DNA from: Bordetella parapertussis
GTDB lineage: Bacteria > Pseudomonadota > Gammaproteobacteria > Burkholderiales > Burkholderiaceae_C
Assembly (NCBI GenBank): GCA_945873925.1
Contig: CAMCES010000020.1
Coordinates: 1 to 30,378, forward strand
Direction of reading: 5' to 3'
Length of the DNA: 30,378 bases
The position numbers were made by a program, and so were the translations under genes. Every line of letters begins with the position of its first letter. Position 1 is the first letter of the stretch. Shown in pieces: positions 22,638-30,378 of the stretch. A model generated the notes under the pieces. That model saw only the letters and a list, made by a program, of their open reading frames with translations. It did no database searches and was not told where the DNA came from.

Positions 22638-24092
22638 ATGAAACAGATCCATAACTTCATCAACGGTGCTTACACCGCCAGCCCGAAAACCTTCGAGAAA
22701 CGCTCGCCTGTCACTGGCGAAGTGATCGCCATGGTGCACGAAGCCAGTGCGGCGGATGTCAACCAAGCTGTGGAAGCCGCCCATGCCGCCTTGAACGGAC
22801 CTTGGGGACGCATGAGCGTGGCCGAGCGCGTCGAGCGCCTCTATGCTTTGGTCGATGGCATCACCCGCCGCTTTGATGAGTTTGTCGATGCCGAGTGTGC
22901 CGACACCGGCAAACCGCGTAGTTTGGCCAGCCACTTGGACATTCCTCGCGGTGCTGCCAATTTCAAAATCTTTGCCGATGTGGTGAAGAACGTGCCCACC
23001 GAATTTTTCGAGATGACCACGCCCGATGGCAAGACCGCCATCAACTACGGTTACCGAAGCCCTGTGGGCGTGGTGGGTGTGATATGCCCATGGAACCTGC
23101 CCTTGCTGCTAATGACTTGGAAAGTGGGCCCGGCCTTGGCTTGTGGCAACACCGTGGTGGTCAAACCCTCGGAAGAAACACCCCAAACCGCCGCCTTGCT
23201 GGGCAAGGTGATGAACGAAGCAGGTATTCCCCCAGGCGTCTACAACGTGGTGCATGGTTTTGGACCCAACTCTGCCGGTGAATTTGTCACCACGCACCCC
23301 CAAGTGAACGCCATCACCTTCACCGGCGAAACACGCACCGGTGAAGTCATCATGAAAGCCGCGGCCAAGGGCGCACGTCCGGTCAGCCTCGAGATGGGTG
23401 GCAAAAACGCCGCCATCGTGTTTGCTGATTGCGACTTTGATGCTGCGATTGAGGGCACCATGCGCTCGGTGTTTGCCAACTGCGGCCAAGTGTGTTTGGG
23501 CACCGAGCGTGTCTATGTGGAACGCCCCTTGTTTGACAAGTTTGTCGCCGCCATGAAAAAGGGTGCTGAAGGCTTGAAGCTGGGCCCACCTGAAGATGCA
23601 GCCACCGGCATGGGCCCACTCATCAGCCAAGAACATCAAAACAAAGTCTTATCCTATTACCAACTGGCCATGGCAGAAGGGGCCACCCTCATCACCGGTG
23701 GCGGTGTCCCCGACATGGGCGCAGCCTTGAAAGGCGGCGCTTGGGTGCAACCCACCATCTGGACTGGCTTGCCTGAAACCGCCCGCGTCATCAAAGAAGA
23801 AATTTTTGGCCCTTGCTGCCACATCGCTCCTTTCGACTCCGAGGAAGAAGTGTTGGCCAAAGCCAATGACAACGAATATGGCTTGGCCACCGCCATCTGG
23901 ACGCGCGACGTGTCGCGTGCCCACCGCGTGGCCCAACGCATGCAAGTCGGTTTGTCCTGGGTCAACTCTTGGTTCTTGCGCGATCTGCGCACACCGTTTG
24001 GTGGGGCCAAGCAATCGGGCATTGGCCGTGAAGGGGGTGTGCACTCTTTGGAGTTCTACACCGAGTTGAAAAACGTCTGTATCAAACTGTGA
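22638..24092 (+). CDS. dmpC: 2-hydroxymuconic semialdehyde dehydrogenase
   Basis: A 484-residue NAD-dependent aldehyde dehydrogenase that oxidises the ring-cleavage product to 2-hydroxymuconate (4-oxalocrotonate), the first step of the 4-oxalocrotonate branch. Catalytic residues are N153 (CPWNLP), E252 (SLEMGGKN) and C286 (NCGQVCLG). The FGGAKQSGIGREGG segment near the end is typical of the subfamily. It is encoded 11 bases after the GlcG-like gene. Confidence 0.95.
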   Translation: MKQIHNFINGAYTASPKTFEKRSPVTGEVIAMVHEASAADVNQAVEAAHAALNGPWGRMSVAERVERLYALVDGITRRFDEFVDAECADTGKPRSLASHLDIPRGAANFKIFADVVKNVPTEFFEMTTPDGKTAINYGYRSPVGVVGVICPWNLPLLLMTWKVGPALACGNTVVVKPSEETPQTAALLGKVMNEAGIPPGVYNVVHGFGPNSAGEFVTTHPQVNAITFTGETRTGEVIMKAAAKGARPVSLEMGGKNAAIVFADCDFDAAIEGTMRSVFANCGQVCLGTERVYVERPLFDKFVAAMKKGAEGLKLGPPEDAATGMGPLISQEHQNKVLSYYQLAMAEGATLITGGGVPDMGAALKGGAWVQPTIWTGLPETARVIKEEIFGPCCHIAPFDSEEEVLAKANDNEYGLATAIWTRDVSRAHRVAQRMQVGLSWVNSWFLRDLRTPFGGAKQSGIGREGGVHSLEFYTELKNVCIKL

Positions 24093-24097
24093 ACGCC

Positions 24098-24922
24098 ATG
24101 AGCAACCCAAGCCCTGAAGTAGGCCAACGCGTGGTGGCCGCAGGTATCGCCACCAACTACCACGATGTCGGTCATGGTTCCACCGTGATGATGATCCATG
24201 GCTCAGGCCCGGGCGTCTCAGCATGGGCCAATTGGCGCTTGGTCATCCCCAAACTGGCCGAACAACACCGGGTGCTGGCCCCCGACATGGTGGGCTTTGG
24301 CTACACCGATCGCCCGGCCCAGCAACGCTACAACATGGACGAATGGGTGAAACACGCCGTTGGTTTCATGGACGCCATGGGCATTGAAAAAACCCATTTG
24401 GTGGGCAACTCGTTTGGCGGTGGTTTGGCCTTGGCTTTGGCCATTCGCCACCCCGAGCGCGTCGAGCGTTTGGTCTTGATGGGCAGTGTCGGTGTGCCGT
24501 TTGACATCACGCCTGGTCTCGATGCGGTCTGGGGTTACACCCCCAGCTTTGAGAACATGCGCACCATCATGGATTTGTTCGCCTACGATCGACATTTGGT
24601 GAGTGATGAATTGGCCAAGCTGCGTTATGAAGCCAGCATCCAACCGGGCTTTCAAGAGTCGTATGCGCAAATGTTCCCTGCCCCGCGTCAGCAATGGGTG
24701 GATGGCATGACCAGCCCGGAGCAAGCCATCAAAGCCTTGCCCCACGACACCTTGGTGATTCATGGCCGCGAAGATCGGATCATTCCACCTTCCAACTCTC
24801 ACACCTTGGCCCAATGGATTCCCCGCTCGCAATTGCACGTGTTTGGGCAATGCGGCCACTGGACCCAAATTGAGCACGCCAAGCGCTTTGCCCATTTATT
24901 AAATGATTTTTTTGCCGACTGA
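24098..24922 (+). CDS. dmpD: 2-hydroxymuconic semialdehyde hydrolase
   Basis: A 274-residue alpha/beta-hydrolase for carbon-carbon bond hydrolysis, the alternative branch that directly yields 2-hydroxypenta-2,4-dienoate and formate (or acetate from methyl-substituted rings). The triad is S105 (GNSFGG), D226 (GREDRIIPP) and H254 (GQCGHWTQ). The oxyanion-type HGSGPG lies at residues 34-39. A GTG at 24089 overlapping the dmpC stop is an alternative that adds three residues. Presence of both dmpC and dmpD means the pathway can handle substrates whose cleavage product is an aldehyde or a ketone. Confidence 0.94.
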   Translation: MSNPSPEVGQRVVAAGIATNYHDVGHGSTVMMIHGSGPGVSAWANWRLVIPKLAEQHRVLAPDMVGFGYTDRPAQQRYNMDEWVKHAVGFMDAMGIEKTHLVGNSFGGGLALALAIRHPERVERLVLMGSVGVPFDITPGLDAVWGYTPSFENMRTIMDLFAYDRHLVSDELAKLRYEASIQPGFQESYAQMFPAPRQQWVDGMTSPEQAIKALPHDTLVIHGREDRIIPPSNSHTLAQWIPRSQLHVFGQCGHWTQIEHAKRFAHLLNDFFAD

Positions 24923-24940
24923 AACGCCAGAGGACATTGC

Positions 24941-25723
24941 ATGCAAGCCCAACTGATCGAACAACTTGGTACCGAGTTGTTCCAAGCCTTGGTGGACGCC
25001 AAAACCGTGCGCCCCCTGACCGAGCGTCACCCCGACATCACCATCGAAGACGCCTACCAAATTCAAAAGCAACTGATGAAGCTGCGTTTGGCCGCGGGTG
25101 AGCGCGTGATTGGCAAAAAAATTGGCGTCACCAGCAAAGCCGTGATGAACATGCTGGGTGTCTACCAACCCGATTTCGGATACCTCACTGACGGCATGGT
25201 CTACAACGAAGGCCAAGCCATTCCCATGTCGCGCCTGATTCAACCCAAAGCCGAAGGCGAAATTGCATTCGTGTTGAAGAAAACCTTGAAAGGCCCGGGC
25301 ATCAGCTCGGCCGATGTGTTGGCCGCCACCGAAGGCGTGATGGCATGTTTCGAGATTGTCGATTCACGCATCCACGATTGGAAGATCAAGATCCAAGACA
25401 CCGTCGCTGACAACGCCTCGTGTGGCGTGTTTGTATTGGGGGACCGCTTGGTTGATCCGCGCGATGTGGACTTGAACACCTGCGGCATGGTGCTTGAAAA
25501 AAATGGCGACATCGTGGCCACCGGCGCCGGTGCGGCCGCCTTGGGTGCGCCCGCAAATGCCGTGGCCTGGTTGGCCAACACCTTGGGTCGCTTAGGGATT
25601 GCGTTGGAAGCCGGTGAAGTGGTGATGTCGGGCTCGCTGGCCATCATGGTGCCCGTGGCTGCTGGCGACAACCTGCGCGTGACGATTGGCGGCATCGGCA
25701 GTTGCTCGGTGCGCTTTGTTTGA
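24941..25723 (+). CDS. dmpE: 2-oxopent-4-enoate (2-hydroxypenta-2,4-dienoate) hydratase
   Basis: A 260-residue enzyme of the MhpD/DmpE family that adds water to give 4-hydroxy-2-oxovalerate. The metal ligands line up with those of MhpD (E106, E108, E139) as E105, E107 and E138 in KAEGEIAF and CFEIVDSR. It is a clear paralogue of the decarboxylase DmpH encoded at 27727, and the two form a complex in known pathways. Start ATG lies 18 bases after dmpD. Confidence 0.94.
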   Translation: MQAQLIEQLGTELFQALVDAKTVRPLTERHPDITIEDAYQIQKQLMKLRLAAGERVIGKKIGVTSKAVMNMLGVYQPDFGYLTDGMVYNEGQAIPMSRLIQPKAEGEIAFVLKKTLKGPGISSADVLAATEGVMACFEIVDSRIHDWKIKIQDTVADNASCGVFVLGDRLVDPRDVDLNTCGMVLEKNGDIVATGAGAAALGAPANAVAWLANTLGRLGIALEAGEVVMSGSLAIMVPVAAGDNLRVTIGGIGSCSVRFV

Positions 25724-25741
25724 ATTTTGATTGGAGTGATG

Positions 25742-26653
25742 ATGAAAAAAGTGAAATGTGCCCTGATCGGGCCTGGCAACATCGGTACCGACTTGTTGGC
25801 CAAATTGCAACGCAGCCCGGTGCTCGAACCCGTCTGGATGGTCGGCATCGACCCAGCATCCGATGGCTTGAAGAAAGCCCGTGAACTCGGCATCAAAACC
25901 ACCTCGGATGGCGTGGATGGTTTGCTGCCCCACGTCAAAGCCGATGGTATTCAAATCGCGTTTGACGCCACCTCGGCCTATGCCCACGCGGAAACATCGC
26001 GCAAGCTCACCGAACTGGGTGTGATGGTGATCGATCTGACACCTGCAGCGATTGGCCCGTTTTGCGTGCCGCCTGTGAATCTGCAAGCCCATATTGGCCA
26101 GCGTGAAATGAACGTCAACATGGTCACCTGCGGCGGCCAAGCCACCATCCCCATGGTGTTCGCCGTGTCGCGCATTCAAGCGGTGGATTACGCCGAAATT
26201 GTGGCCACCGTGTCTTCACGCTCGGCGGGTCCTGGCACCCGCAAAAACATCGATGAATTCACCCGCACCACGGCCAGCGCCGTGGCCCAAGTCGGTGGGG
26301 CCAAGCAAGGCAAGGCCATCATCATCATCAACCCTGCCGACCCACCGCTCATCATGCGCGACACCGTGCATTGTTTGGTGGAAGGCACACCCGATGAAGC
26401 CGCCATCACCGCCTCAGTACACGCGATGGTGAAAGAGGTGCAAAAGTACGTGCCTGGTTACCGCTTGGTGAACGGCCCCGTGTTCGATGGCAAGCGTGTG
26501 TCTGTTTACTTGGAAGTCGAAGGCTTGGGCGACTACCTGCCCAAGTACGCTGGCAACCTGGACATCATGACCGCCGCTGCTGCCCGCACCGCTGAAATGT
26601 TTGCTGAAAACATTTTGTCGGGCGCCATTCAACTCGAAGCTGTGACGGCTTGA
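25742..26653 (+). CDS. dmpF: Acetaldehyde dehydrogenase (acylating)
   Basis: A 303-residue enzyme that converts acetaldehyde, NAD+ and CoA to acetyl-CoA. It has the Rossmann motif GPGNIGTD at residues 10-17 and the catalytic Cys130 in NMVTCGGQATIP. The start was placed at the second of two adjacent ATGs (25739, 25742) because TTGGAG at 25731-25736 then has normal spacing. Its partner aldolase DmpG follows after 20 bases; the two form a complex with a channel for the volatile aldehyde. Confidence 0.95.
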   Translation: MKKVKCALIGPGNIGTDLLAKLQRSPVLEPVWMVGIDPASDGLKKARELGIKTTSDGVDGLLPHVKADGIQIAFDATSAYAHAETSRKLTELGVMVIDLTPAAIGPFCVPPVNLQAHIGQREMNVNMVTCGGQATIPMVFAVSRIQAVDYAEIVATVSSRSAGPGTRKNIDEFTRTTASAVAQVGGAKQGKAIIIINPADPPLIMRDTVHCLVEGTPDEAAITASVHAMVKEVQKYVPGYRLVNGPVFDGKRVSVYLEVEGLGDYLPKYAGNLDIMTAAAARTAEMFAENILSGAIQLEAVTA

Positions 26654-26673
26654 ACCCTTAGAAAGAATCCATC

Positions 26674-27708
26674 ATGAGCTTAAAAGGCAGATCCATCCAA
26701 GTCCACGACATGACCTTGCGTGACGGCATGCACCCGAAACGCCACCTGATGTCCTTGGACCAAATGCGCAACATCGCCCAAGGTTTGGACGAGGCTGGTG
26801 TGCCCCTGATCGAAGTCACCCATGGTGACGGTTTGGGCGGCAGTTCGGTGAACTACGGTTTCCCATCGCACACCGACGAAGCATATTTGTCCACCGTCAT
26901 CCCGTTGATGAAACAAGCCAAGGTCTCGGCCTTGCTCATCCCCGGCATCGGCACCGTCGACCATTTGAAAATGGCCCACGATTTAGGCGTGCACACCATC
27001 CGCGTGGCCACCCATTGCACCGAGGCCGATGTGTCTGAACAGCACATCACCGCCGCCCGCAAGCTCAACATGGACACGGTGGGCTTTTTGATGATGGCCC
27101 ACATGAACACCCCCGAAGGTTTGGTCAGCCAAGCCAAGTTGATGGAGGGCTATGGTGCCAACTGCATTTACGTCACCGACTCGGCTGGCTACATGCTGCC
27201 CGAAGACGTGACTCCCCGCATCGAAGCTGTACGTGCAGCCTTGAAGCCCGACACCGAGTTGGGCTTTCACGGTCACCACAACCTGGCCATGGGCGTGGCC
27301 AACAGTGTGGCTGCGGTGCGCGCCGGGGCCAACCGGATTGACGCCGCTGCCGCTGGCTTGGGCGCTGGTGCAGGCAACACACCCATGGAAGTGTTCATCG
27401 CCGTGTGTGACCGCATGGGCATTGAAACCGGTGTGGATGTGTTCAAGATCCAAGACGTGGCCGAAGACCGCGTGGTGCCAATCATGGACCACATCATCCG
27501 CATTGACCGCGACTCCCTCACCTTGGGTTATGCCGGGGTGTATTCCAGTTTCTTGTTGTTTGCCAAACGCGCCGAGAAAAAATTTGGCATCCCAGCGCGT
27601 GAAATTTTGGTCGAGCTAGGTCGCCGCGGCATGGTCGGTGGTCAGGAAGACATGATCGAAGACACCGCCATGACTTTGGCGAAATCGCGCCACTCGCAAA
27701 CCGCCTGA
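26674..27708 (+). CDS. dmpG: 4-hydroxy-2-oxovalerate aldolase
   Basis: A 344-residue TIM-barrel aldolase of the HMGL-like family that cleaves 4-hydroxy-2-oxovalerate to pyruvate and acetaldehyde. Metal and catalytic residues are visible: R16-D17 (LRDGMH), His20, and H199 and H201 (GFHGHHN). The C-terminal communication domain for contact with DmpF is present (about 290-344). It follows dmpF directly, as in all such operons. Confidence 0.96.
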   Translation: MSLKGRSIQVHDMTLRDGMHPKRHLMSLDQMRNIAQGLDEAGVPLIEVTHGDGLGGSSVNYGFPSHTDEAYLSTVIPLMKQAKVSALLIPGIGTVDHLKMAHDLGVHTIRVATHCTEADVSEQHITAARKLNMDTVGFLMMAHMNTPEGLVSQAKLMEGYGANCIYVTDSAGYMLPEDVTPRIEAVRAALKPDTELGFHGHHNLAMGVANSVAAVRAGANRIDAAAAGLGAGAGNTPMEVFIAVCDRMGIETGVDVFKIQDVAEDRVVPIMDHIIRIDRDSLTLGYAGVYSSFLLFAKRAEKKFGIPAREILVELGRRGMVGGQEDMIEDTAMTLAKSRHSQTA

Positions 27709-27726
27709 GCACAACGAAAGCACACC

Positions 27727-28515
27727 ATGGCCATGGACAAAAAAACCATTGATCAACTGGCTGAGCATTTGGAGAACTGCCAACTGCACGCCAAAGACAC
27801 CCTGAAGATCACCGACAACCATCCCGACATGGATTGGAAGGACGCCTACGACATCCAAGATGAGGTGTTGGCCCGCAAGCTGCGCCGCGGCGCACGGGTG
27901 GTGGGTTTCAAAGCGGGTCTAACCTCGCACGCCAAGATGAAACAAATGAATGTGGATTCACCGGTGTTTGGTTTCTTGGTGGACGAGTTCAGCGTCCCCG
28001 AGGGCGGAGAAGTGAAGGTGTCAGACCTGATCCACCCCAAAGTGGAAGCCGAAATTTGCTTCATCACCAAACACGAACTGCGTGGCCCTGGTTGCAATAT
28101 TGCGTCGGTGTTGGCCGCCAGCGATGTGGTGCTGCCCGGCATTGAAGTCATCGACAGCCGTTACCGCGATTTCAAATTCGATTTGAAAAGCGTGGTAGCG
28201 GACAACACGTCAGCCTCAAGGTTTGTGGTGGGCGGCCAAATTGCCGACGCCCGTTCGGTGGATTTGCGCACCTTGGGCGTGGTGTTTGAAATCAACGGTG
28301 AAGCCGTGGCCTTGGGTGCTGGTGCTGCGGTGCTGGGTCATCCGGCCGCTGCTGTGGCCATGCTGGTGAACCACTTGGGCGCACGTGGCCAGGTGTTGCC
28401 CGCTGGCAGCTTGGTGTTGTCGGGTGGCGTCACCGAAGCCATCAGTGTCAAAGCAGGCGACCACGTCAACCTGCGCATTCAACATTTGGGCAGCGTTTCG
28501 CTGCGGTTTGTTTAA
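27727..28515 (+). CDS. dmpH: 4-oxalocrotonate decarboxylase
   Basis: A 262-residue paralogue of DmpE that decarboxylates 2-oxohex-3-enedioate to 2-hydroxypenta-2,4-dienoate. The metal triad aligns as E107, E109 and E140 (KVEAEICF, GIEVIDSR). Compared with DmpE, the segment FKAGLTSHAKMKQMNVDSPVFG distinguishes decarboxylases. A second ATG at 27733 is possible. It stands next to the tautomerase, its pathway partner. Confidence 0.94.
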   Translation: MAMDKKTIDQLAEHLENCQLHAKDTLKITDNHPDMDWKDAYDIQDEVLARKLRRGARVVGFKAGLTSHAKMKQMNVDSPVFGFLVDEFSVPEGGEVKVSDLIHPKVEAEICFITKHELRGPGCNIASVLAASDVVLPGIEVIDSRYRDFKFDLKSVVADNTSASRFVVGGQIADARSVDLRTLGVVFEINGEAVALGAGAAVLGHPAAAVAMLVNHLGARGQVLPAGSLVLSGGVTEAISVKAGDHVNLRIQHLGSVSLRFV

Positions 28516-28526
28516 GGAGTTCTGTC

Positions 28527-28718
28527 ATGCCATTGGCTCAAATTTACATGCTCGAAGGTCGCACCGAAGCGCAAAAAAAAGCTGTCATCGAAAAAGTCAC
28601 CAAGGCCTTGCAAGAAGCCGTGGATGCCCCCGTGCAAAGTGTGCGTGTCTGCATCATTGAAATGCCCAGCACCAACTGGGGCATTGGTGGCGTGAGCGCC
28701 AAAGACTTGGGACGTTGA
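28527..28718 (+). CDS. dmpI: 4-oxalocrotonate tautomerase
   Basis: A 63-residue tautomerase. After removal of the initiator Met, Pro1 is the catalytic base, with Arg11 and Arg39 at the expected positions. Position 50, Phe in the best known enzymes, is Trp here (STNWGIGG). It converts the 2-hydroxymuconate form to the 2-oxo form used by DmpH. AAGGAG at 28514-28519 precedes the ATG. Length is standard for this short family. Confidence 0.95.
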   Translation: MPLAQIYMLEGRTEAQKKAVIEKVTKALQEAVDAPVQSVRVCIIEMPSTNWGIGGVSAKDLGR

Positions 28719-28746
28719 AGTCCCCCTCATTCGCTGAAAACACCCC

Positions 28747-29541
28747 ATGGATTTGAAACTCAAAGGCCAGCAAGCGCTGGTGACCGGCTCCACCGCAGGT
28801 ATTGGTTTTGCCATTGCACAAGCCTTGGCCGCTGAAGGCGCACAAGTGACCTTGAATGGCCGCAGCAGTGCCTCGGTGGACAAAGCCTTGCAACACTTGC
28901 GCGACGTGGTGCCGGGGGTGGTGTGCAACGGCATCGCGGCCGATGCAGGCACGGCTGCAGGCTGTGAAAAGATTGTGAAAACCAAGCCGCGCGTGGACAT
29001 CTTGGTGAACAACCTGGGCATTTTTGACCCCAAGCCCTTTGAAGATATTCCCGACGCGGATTGGCAGCATTTCTTTGACACCAATGTGATGAGCGGTGTG
29101 CGTTTGTCGCGGGCTTACTTGCCCGCCATGAAGCAGCGCAACCAAGGCCGCATTGTGTTCATCTCCAGCGAGTCGGGCATTTGCCCACCAGCAGAAATGG
29201 TCCACTACGGCATGACCAAATCGGCGCAACTCTCGATCGCACGGGGCTTGGCCGAAACCTGCGCGGGTACCGCCGTCACCGTCAACAGCGTGTTGCCCGG
29301 GCCCACGCTCACCGAAGGGGCGAAGGCGTTTTTTGACACGCTGGCCGCACAACAAGGCGTGAGCTTTGAGCAAGCCGCTGCCGACTTCTTCGCCCATGGA
29401 CGGCCCACCTCTTTGCTCAAACGTTTCATCCAGCCCGCAGAAGTGGCCGCCATGGTGGCCTATGTGTGCAGCCCCTTGTCAGCGGCCACCAATGGCGCGG
29501 CCTTGCGGGTCGATGGTGGCGTGGTGCGCAGCCTGATGTAG
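28747..29541 (+). CDS. Short-chain dehydrogenase/reductase of unknown substrate
   Basis: A 264-residue classical SDR: cofactor motif TGSTAGIG (13-20), NNLG (88-91, with Leu for the common Ala), active-site Ser141, Tyr154 and Lys158 in HYGMTK, and a C-terminal ATNGAALRVDGGVVRS. It is the last gene of the cluster, 28 bases after dmpI and co-directional, so probably co-transcribed. It is not part of the classical dmp pathway. It could act on an alcohol or ketone formed from substituted phenols, but this is a guess. Confidence 0.9.
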   Translation: MDLKLKGQQALVTGSTAGIGFAIAQALAAEGAQVTLNGRSSASVDKALQHLRDVVPGVVCNGIAADAGTAAGCEKIVKTKPRVDILVNNLGIFDPKPFEDIPDADWQHFFDTNVMSGVRLSRAYLPAMKQRNQGRIVFISSESGICPPAEMVHYGMTKSAQLSIARGLAETCAGTAVTVNSVLPGPTLTEGAKAFFDTLAAQQGVSFEQAAADFFAHGRPTSLLKRFIQPAEVAAMVAYVCSPLSAATNGAALRVDGGVVRSLM

Positions 29542-29551
29542 TCCAGGGCTT

Positions 29552-30378
29552 TCAGCGGTTTGTATCCAGCGCTTGTGCGACTGGCAATCCAAAGCCCACC
29601 ACGGTCCCTTTGCCCTGCCAACTTTGCAAGCGGGTCGGTAACTGGTGTTGGGTGGCGAGTTGCCGCACGCTGAACAAACCCAAGCCCAGGTGTTGTGCGT
29701 TTTCCCGGTGCTGATCGGCGCGAGTGAACGCCTCAAAACACACCCGCGCCTGTTCCGGGCTCATGCCAATGCCGTTGTCCCAGCACAAGACCCACAGCCA
29801 CGGGCCTGATCGCCTGACACCCAGCAAGACACGTCCACCCGCAGGCGTGTATTGCAAAGCGTTGGACAGCAGGTTCCTGACCATGCGCTGAACGGCTGGC
29901 GGGTGAACCCATACCTGCACAGATGCGCAGCGGTGGCGCAAGACCACATGCCGCAGCCTGGCCAAGGACCGAAACTCATGCACCAGCGGCGTCAACAGGT
30001 CGGGCAAATGCATGCGCACCGTGGGCGGGGCGGGGCCGTTTTCTGCCTTTTCCGAAGACCAATCGCGCAATTGGTTCATGAAGTCATCCACCGATGCGGT
30101 GGCCAGTCGCATGCCTGTGACCAATCCCGCTTGTTGGTTGGCAGGGGCGGTGACCAAGGCATTCGCATACAGCTGGATGCTTTGCAAGGGTTGCCACAGA
30201 TCGTGGTGGGCGGCGGCATACCAACGGTGCCTGGCTTGTGACAGGCTGTGGCTTCGGCGCAAGGCGCGTCGCTCTGAAATCACTTGCACGCACACCGACA
30301 AGCCCAACAAGGCTGACACCAACGCACCTTGGACAAATTGCACCCCCAAGGTGATGACCAAGGCCCATTCAAACCACC
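29552..30378 (-). CDS. Sensor histidine kinase, HDLxQPL type (5' truncated by window edge)
   Basis: The frame stays open from the TGA at 29552-29554 to the right window edge, so the N-terminus is missing; a TTG at 30361 is not a likely start. The visible 275 residues start with a membrane helix (VQFVQGALVSALLGLSVCVQVI), then the dimerisation/phosphoacceptor box AAHHDLWQPLQSI, a linker, and the ATP-binding domain with N-box NLLSNALQYTP, WDNGIGM and GLGLFSV. The HDLxQPL box belongs to a kinase group common in Burkholderiales, often hybrid. No receiver domain follows at the C-terminus. It is convergent to the catabolic operon with 10 bases between the stops; any link to phenol sensing is unsupported. 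Confidence 0.88.
   Translation of the reverse strand, partial: WFEWALVITLGVQFVQGALVSALLGLSVCVQVISERRALRRSHSLSQARHRWYAAAHHDLWQPLQSIQLYANALVTAPANQQAGLVTGMRLATASVDDFMNQLRDWSSEKAENGPAPPTVRMHLPDLLTPLVHEFRSLARLRHVVLRHRCASVQVWVHPPAVQRMVRNLLSNALQYTPAGGRVLLGVRRSGPWLWVLCWDNGIGMSPEQARVCFEAFTRADQHRENAQHLGLGLFSVRQLATQHQLPTRLQSWQGKGTVVGFGLPVAQALDTNR

Noticed and set aside
29542..29551. Terminator between the SDR and the convergent histidine kinase
   Set aside because: The gap is only 10 bases and no hairpin with T-run is visible there or just around it.

Overview
The window reads as one chromosomal stretch from a betaproteobacterium, most likely order Burkholderiales, family Comamonadaceae. This is inferred from gene order and protein style (riboflavin genes with a RibBX-type RibB fused to a degenerate RibA domain, then nusB, ybgC and tolQRA), not from a search. 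No tRNA, rRNA, insertion sequence, phage gene or CRISPR array is visible.

Bases 1-6755 are a tightly packed plus-strand housekeeping block: the 3' end of ribD, ribE, ribBX, ribH, nusB, a PLP aminotransferase, ybgC, tolQ, tolR and tolA. Many neighbours overlap by 1-4 bases.

Bases 6758-9213 (minus strand) hold two regulators of aromatic catabolism in tandem: a sigma-54-dependent V4R/AAA+/Fis activator of the DmpR/MopR/AphR family, followed by a GntR/FCD regulator comparable to AphS. The divergent 285-bp region (9214-9498) carries a convincing sigma-54 -24/-12 promoter, a near-consensus DmpR-type upstream activating dyad, and further dyads.

Bases 9499-29541 are one long plus-strand catabolic unit that turns phenol-type substrates into catechol and then, by meta cleavage, into pyruvate and acetyl-CoA. 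Order: dmpK, dmpL, dmpM, a degenerate dmpN paralogue, a five-gene branched-chain-amino-acid-type ABC transporter (livK-H-M-G-F type), the true dmpN, dmpO, dmpP, dmpQ, dmpB, a GlcG/HbpS-like gene, dmpC, dmpD, dmpE, dmpF, dmpG, dmpH, dmpI and an SDR. DmpKLMNOP is the multicomponent phenol hydroxylase, DmpB with its ferredoxin DmpQ opens the catechol ring, and DmpC-I are the lower pathway. At 29552-30378 a convergent, 5'-truncated histidine kinase begins another unit.

The most unusual part is 11065-19357. The normally contiguous dmpKLMNOP order is split by an ABC transporter flanked by two dmpN-type genes. The upstream copy is a full open frame that keeps the fold and the C-terminal YHS-type cysteines, but three of the four glutamate ligands of the di-iron centre are replaced (to His, Asn and Lys). 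It therefore looks like a maintained pseudo-enzyme of the hydroxylase alpha subunit, possibly a regulatory, assembly or transporter-linked subunit. All assignments come from reading the sequence and recalled family knowledge; no database search was run.
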